Below are positions 4,935-8,326 of a stretch of 8,326 nt of DNA, piece after piece (the first letter of the stretch is position 1; every line of letters starts with the position of its first letter). Under the pieces are notes generated by a model. The model was not told the origin of the DNA. It saw nothing but the letters and a program-made list of their open reading frames with translations, and searched no databases. Origin of the DNA: Deltaproteobacteria bacterium (GTDB lineage: Bacteria > Desulfobacterota > Desulfobulbia > Desulfobulbales > VMSU01); contig JAJYJA010000107.1 of the NCBI GenBank assembly GCA_021789795.1, forward strand, positions 1 to 8,326, given 5' to 3'. A program made the translations under genes and the position numbers.

Positions 4935-7460
4935 ATGCGCGAGCTAATTAAAAAAATCACCGCCCTCCTGCCGGGACGGGCCGAACCCAGCCCCCAACGG
5001 CTCGACTTAAAAGAGCTGTTCCACCTCTTCCAGGCGGTGCTGACCAACAACAACCAGGCGCTTTCGATCATCACCGACCTGGGCGAGAAGCTCTCCGGCA
5101 ACTACATCTTCGACACCAAGTACCTGCAAGAGGCCCACCGGGAGCTGACCGGGGCCATCGAGGCCTCGCTGGCCAACTTCACCCTGCTGACCGGCGGCCA
5201 GTATCAAATCGCCCCCGCCTTTACCCGCATAAACTCACTTGTTTCCCTCATGCTCGCCGGCCAGGGCGAGGCGGGGGCGGAGCTGACCCTGCCGCTCGCC
5301 CGCCTCCCCTGGGACCGGGGCCGGGAGGTGGGGGGCAAGAACTTCCACCTGGCCGAACTAAAAAACACCCTCAACCTCCCCATCCCGGACGGCTTCGCCA
5401 TCACCAGCCGCGCCTTCGACGAGTTCATCCGCCACAACCACCTGCAAGAGGCCATAACCTCCCTGGGCGACTCGCCCGCCGAGGGGGAGTTGGCGGCCCT
5501 CCGCCAAACGATCCGGGCCGGCGAGCCGCCGCCGGGGCTCAAGGAAGGAATCGAGCGGGCGGTGGCCGAACTCCTGGCCCGCCAGGGTCGGAAACTGCGG
5601 CTGGCGGTGCGCTCGAGCGCCGAGGAGGAGGACGACCTCTTCTCCTTCGCCGGCCAGTTCGAGACGGTGCTGAACGTCCCCCCCACCGGGGAGGCGGTCG
5701 GCGCCGCCTACCGGACGGTGCTCGCCAGCCTGTTCGCCCCGGGGGCGGTGGAATACCAGCGCCGGCTCGGCTACCGGCCCGGCACGATCAAGATGCCGGT
5801 AGGCTGCCTGGCGATGATCGAGGCGACGGCGAGCGGGGTGATGTACACCGCTGACCCGGTCTCCGGCGACCGGGAGCAGATCATCATCAACGGCGCCTGG
5901 GGATACGGCCCCTCGGTGGTGGACGGGGCCACCGATCCCGACCTCTACCGGATCGCCAAGGGGGAGCCGCCCCGCCTCCTCGCCACCACCTGCGGCCAGA
6001 AGCGGATCATGAGCGTCCTTGACCCCGCCCTCGGGATCAAAAACGTCGCCACCCCCGAGGAACAGCGGGCCCGACCGTGCCTGAGCCCGGAGCAGGCGCT
6101 GACCCTGGCGGGCTGGGGCCAGGCCATCGAGGCCTACTTCAAGGGCCCGCAAGACGTGGAGTGGAGCCTGGGCCAGAAGGGCAGGCTCCACCTGCTTCAG
6201 GCCCGGCCCCTGACCGTGGAGGGCGGCGAGACGCCAGCCGGCCCGGCCCCAGACGGGGGATGCCCGCTCCTGATGCGGGACACGGGCCTGGTGGTCCGCC
6301 GGGGGATCGCGGCGGGCAAGGCCTTCGTGGTCAGGCATTCCTCCGACCTCGACGCCTTCCCCAAGGGGGCGGTGCTGGTGGCGGAACACGACTCGCCCCA
6401 GTTCGTGCGGGTGCTGCCCTACGTCAGCGCCATCATCACCGACATCGGGGCCCTGGCCAGTCACATGGCCTCGGTGTGCCGGGAGTTCAAGATCCCCACC
6501 CTGGTCAACACCGGCCAGGCCACGAGCCTGATCCGCCACGGCCAGGAAATCACCCTGGAGTGCGACGACGAGGGCAAAAGCCTAGTGTACGACGGCCTGG
6601 CCCCGGAGGTGATCGCCCGCCGCCCGCCATCCGGGGCGGGGATGGAGGAGTTGTTCGAGTTCCGGCGCAAGAAGTACATCCTGCGCTACATCTCGCCTTT
6701 GAACCTGGTCAACCCCCTGGTGGAGGAGTTCAGCCCCGAACGCTGCCGCACCCTGCACGACGTGCTCCGTTTCCTGCACGAAAAATCCATCCAGCAAATC
6801 ATCGACTCCGCCCGTGCCCCCAAGGCCAAGGGCCAGGTCTTCCAGCTTGCGCTTACGGTGCCGGTGACGATCAGGCTGGTCGATCTGGGCGGCGGGGTGG
6901 CGGCGGGCACCGGCCCGAAAATCGACCAGGAGCAGGTGGCCTCCCGACCGCTGGCCGCCATCCTCAAGGGGCTGACCACCCCCGGGGCCTGGCGCACCGG
7001 GCAAGTGGCCATGAGCGCCAGGGACTTACTGAGCGGCATTGCCAGGGCCCAGGAGCTGACGGCCAGCGGCGGGGTGGATAACTTCGCCGGCATAAGCCGC
7101 GATTACGTCAACCTCGGCCTGCGCTTCGGCTACCACTTCAACCTCATCGACAGCTACTGCTGCGAACAGGCCGCCAACAACCACCTCTACTTCCGCTTCG
7201 TGGGCGGGGCCGCCGACCTGACCAAGCGTTCACGACGGCTGCAGATGATGGAGCTGGTGCTTGCCGAGTACGGCTTCATGTCCAAGAGCAAGGGCGACCT
7301 CCTCATCGCCCGCGTCTCCCACCTCGAACAAGACGAGCTGCTCCGCCTCCTGGAGATGGCGGGCCGCCTGATCGCCTTCACCCGCCAGCTCGATGCCGAG
7401 CTGGTGAACCAGGAGGACATCGACCTCTACGCCAAACGCTTCCTGGCCGGCGACTTTTGA
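4935..7460 (+). CDS. PPDK/PEP-synthase-like phosphotransferase with unusual N- and C-terminal domains
   Basis: The product is 841 residues. Residues about 20-110 form a helical domain not found in standard PpsA. Residues about 128-428 are a PPDK/PpsA-type ATP-grasp region: GGKNFHLAEL (133-142) with the conserved Lys at 135, VRSSAEEEDD (225-234), GVMYTADPVSG (301-311), VEW at 408-410 and LLQARPLT (420-427). Residues about 450-555 are the swivelling phosphohistidine domain, with H510 in ALASHMASVCREF. H510 is the expected catalytic His, although the usual TSHxA context is altered. Residues about 560-841 do not resemble the PEP/pyruvate TIM barrel: I see no catalytic CGxxP-type cysteine motif. 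Instead there are conserved-looking stretches such as YVNLGLRFGYHFN (724-736) and FRFVGGAAD (753-761). It probably moves phosphate from ATP to H510 and on to an unknown acceptor. The ATG has no clear Shine-Dalgarno sequence. True PEP synthase activity is unlikely. Confidence 0.9.
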   Translation: MRELIKKITALLPGRAEPSPQRLDLKELFHLFQAVLTNNNQALSIITDLGEKLSGNYIFDTKYLQEAHRELTGAIEASLANFTLLTGGQYQIAPAFTRINSLVSLMLAGQGEAGAELTLPLARLPWDRGREVGGKNFHLAELKNTLNLPIPDGFAITSRAFDEFIRHNHLQEAITSLGDSPAEGELAALRQTIRAGEPPPGLKEGIERAVAELLARQGRKLRLAVRSSAEEEDDLFSFAGQFETVLNVPPTGEAVGAAYRTVLASLFAPGAVEYQRRLGYRPGTIKMPVGCLAMIEATASGVMYTADPVSGDREQIIINGAWGYGPSVVDGATDPDLYRIAKGEPPRLLATTCGQKRIMSVLDPALGIKNVATPEEQRARPCLSPEQALTLAGWGQAIEAYFKGPQDVEWSLGQKGRLHLLQARPLTVEGGETPAGPAPDGGCPLLMRDTGLVVRRGIAAGKAFVVRHSSDLDAFPKGAVLVAEHDSPQFVRVLPYVSAIITDIGALASHMASVCREFKIPTLVNTGQATSLIRHGQEITLECDDEGKSLVYDGLAPEVIARRPPSGAGMEELFEFRRKKYILRYISPLNLVNPLVEEFSPERCRTLHDVLRFLHEKSIQQIIDSARAPKAKGQVFQLALTVPVTIRLVDLGGGVAAGTGPKIDQEQVASRPLAAILKGLTTPGAWRTGQVAMSARDLLSGIARAQELTASGGVDNFAGISRDYVNLGLRFGYHFNLIDSYCCEQAANNHLYFRFVGGAADLTKRSRRLQMMELVLAEYGFMSKSKGDLLIARVSHLEQDELLRLLEMAGRLIAFTRQLDAELVNQEDIDLYAKRFLAGDF

Positions 7461-7470
7461 CCTCCTTCCC

Positions 7471-7490
7471 CCGGGCGGTGCCAAGCCCGG
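7471..7490. terminator. Weak hairpin between convergent genes
   Basis: An inverted repeat CCGGGC (7471-7476) and GCCCGG (7485-7490) with an 8-nt loop lies in the 47-bp gap between the PPDK-like gene and the convergent permease gene. Its position suits a bidirectional terminator. No T-run follows on either strand, so intrinsic termination would be poor and Rho could be needed. Confidence 0.35.
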
Positions 7491-7507
7491 ACCCGATACC
7501 GCGGCCT

Positions 7508-8326
7508 CTAATGTTCGTACCTTAGGGCATCGATTGGGTTCAGCCGCGAGGCCTTCCAGGCCGGGTACAAACCAAAAAGCAGGCCCACCAGCCCGGAAAC
7601 CATTACCGCCGCCAGCATGGCAGGCAGGGAGAAGATGGTCGGCCAACCCAGGATGGCGGTAACCGCCCAGGATACGCCCCGGCCCAAGGCGATTCCCGCC
7701 CCGCCGCCTGCCAGGCAGAGCAGGGCGGCCTCCGCCAGGAACTGCTTCCGTATGTCACTCGCCTTGGCGCCCACCGCCATGCGCAGACCGATTTCACGCG
7801 TGCGTTCGGTAACCGCAACCAGCATGATATTCATGATGCCAACTCCCCCGACCAGCAGGGAAATCAAGGCCACGACCAGGAGCAGGTTGCCGATCAGGCG
7901 GGTGGAGGCGGCCAGGTTTTCAGTGATTTCCGTCCAGTCGCGGATGCGGAAGTCATCAGGCGCTGAGGCTGGGGTTTGATGCCGCTCGCGCAACAGGGCC
8001 GTGATCTGCCGCTTCAACTCCGGCAGTTGCTGGGCGGAGTCGGCGGCCACAAATATGTCATCCACATCGGTAAAGCGCGTCAACAGCGGGAAATCCATGA
8101 GTTGCGCGGCTGACTCGTCCGGGTAGAGTGGCATTTGCTGGCCGGGATAGAGCTTGGTTAACGAGGCCATCTCGCTTACATCCGTCGTCGCGGTGATTTG
8201 CTGGGCCGCCGCCGATTGCCGCAAGCCTATGAGCCGGAATTTTAGGGTAGTCCACGGCACCAGCAACACATCGTCCATGTCCCGGCCAAGGGCGTTGGCG
8301 CCCTTTTGGGCCAGCAACCCGACCAC
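7508..8326 (-). CDS. MacB/FtsX-family ABC transporter permease, C-terminal part
   Basis: At least 272 residues are present. The stop is TAG at 7510-7508 and the gene runs off the right edge. The apparent GTG start at the edge is an internal Val codon. Numbered from the edge, residues 1-140 are the end of the periplasmic MacB core domain, including a region ending in ITALLRERHQ (118-126) that is typical of the family. The FtsX-type membrane domain follows, with TM near 153-181, the motif TERTREIGLRMAVGAK (183-198), TM near 205-232, TM near 239-263 and an ending of NPIDALRYEH. MacB-type permeases are mechanotransmission components of tripartite exporters for drugs, toxins or lipid-linked substrates in the inner membrane. 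The ATPase or adaptor partner would lie outside the window. The gene is convergent with the five-gene cluster, so it is a separate transcription unit. It could be macB itself or a separate-permease homologue, because the N-terminal ATPase region cannot be seen. Confidence 0.94.
   Translation of the reverse strand: MVGLLAQKGANALGRDMDDVLLVPWTTLKFRLIGLRQSAAAQQITATTDVSEMASLTKLYPGQQMPLYPDESAAQLMDFPLLTRFTDVDDIFVAADSAQQLPELKRQITALLRERHQTPASAPDDFRIRDWTEITENLAASTRLIGNLLLVVALISLLVGGVGIMNIMLVAVTERTREIGLRMAVGAKASDIRKQFLAEAALLCLAGGGAGIALGRGVSWAVTAILGWPTIFSLPAMLAAVMVSGLVGLLFGLYPAWKASRLNPIDALRYEH

Noticed and set aside
4935..7460. Naming the PPDK-like gene ppsA or ppdK.
   Set aside because: The PEP/pyruvate-binding barrel and its catalytic Cys motif are not visible, so normal PEP synthase or PPDK activity is not supported.

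Overview
The window is GC-rich DNA, roughly mid-60s percent by eye. It appears to come from a Gram-negative bacterium. A MacB-type export permease, an NtrB-like kinase and a PPDK-like enzyme with non-standard ends all fit a Desulfobacterota (former Deltaproteobacteria) relative. That lineage is an inference from protein style; no marker gene is present.

Layout. Positions 1-382 hold no well-supported gene. They contain a weak minus-strand reading frame running off the left edge and a leader with several inverted repeats. Positions 383-7460 form one compact plus-strand cluster of five genes, with junctions of 14 nt overlap, 12 nt gap, 11 nt overlap and 23 nt gap. In order they encode: (1) a membrane protein with a GspE/MshE-N-like domain and three DUF202-like modules; (2) a paralogue with a fuller GspE/MshE-N-like domain and two such modules; (3) a membrane sensor histidine kinase; (4) a single-domain response regulator; (5) an 841-residue PPDK/PEP-synthase-like protein. 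The fifth protein keeps the ATP-grasp and phosphohistidine domains, but its C-terminus is unrecognised where the PEP/pyruvate TIM barrel should be. On the minus strand, 7508 to the right edge is the C-terminal part of a MacB/FtsX-family ABC permease, convergent with the cluster and probably unrelated to it.

How the genes may work together. The kinase and regulator are an ordinary phosphorelay pair. The regulator has no output domain, so its effect must go through protein contact. The two membrane proteins and the PPDK-like phosphotransferase are the obvious candidate partners. The most striking sequence signal is in the two membrane proteins. Each of their five modules carries a helix of five or six back-to-back heptads of the form R-[T/S/N]-x-x-A-x-x, with arginine exactly every seventh residue, leading straight into the membrane segments. 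I recall ordinary DUF202 proteins showing only about two such heptads. The cluster is therefore a plausible undescribed membrane signalling system. Its function cannot be read from the sequence.
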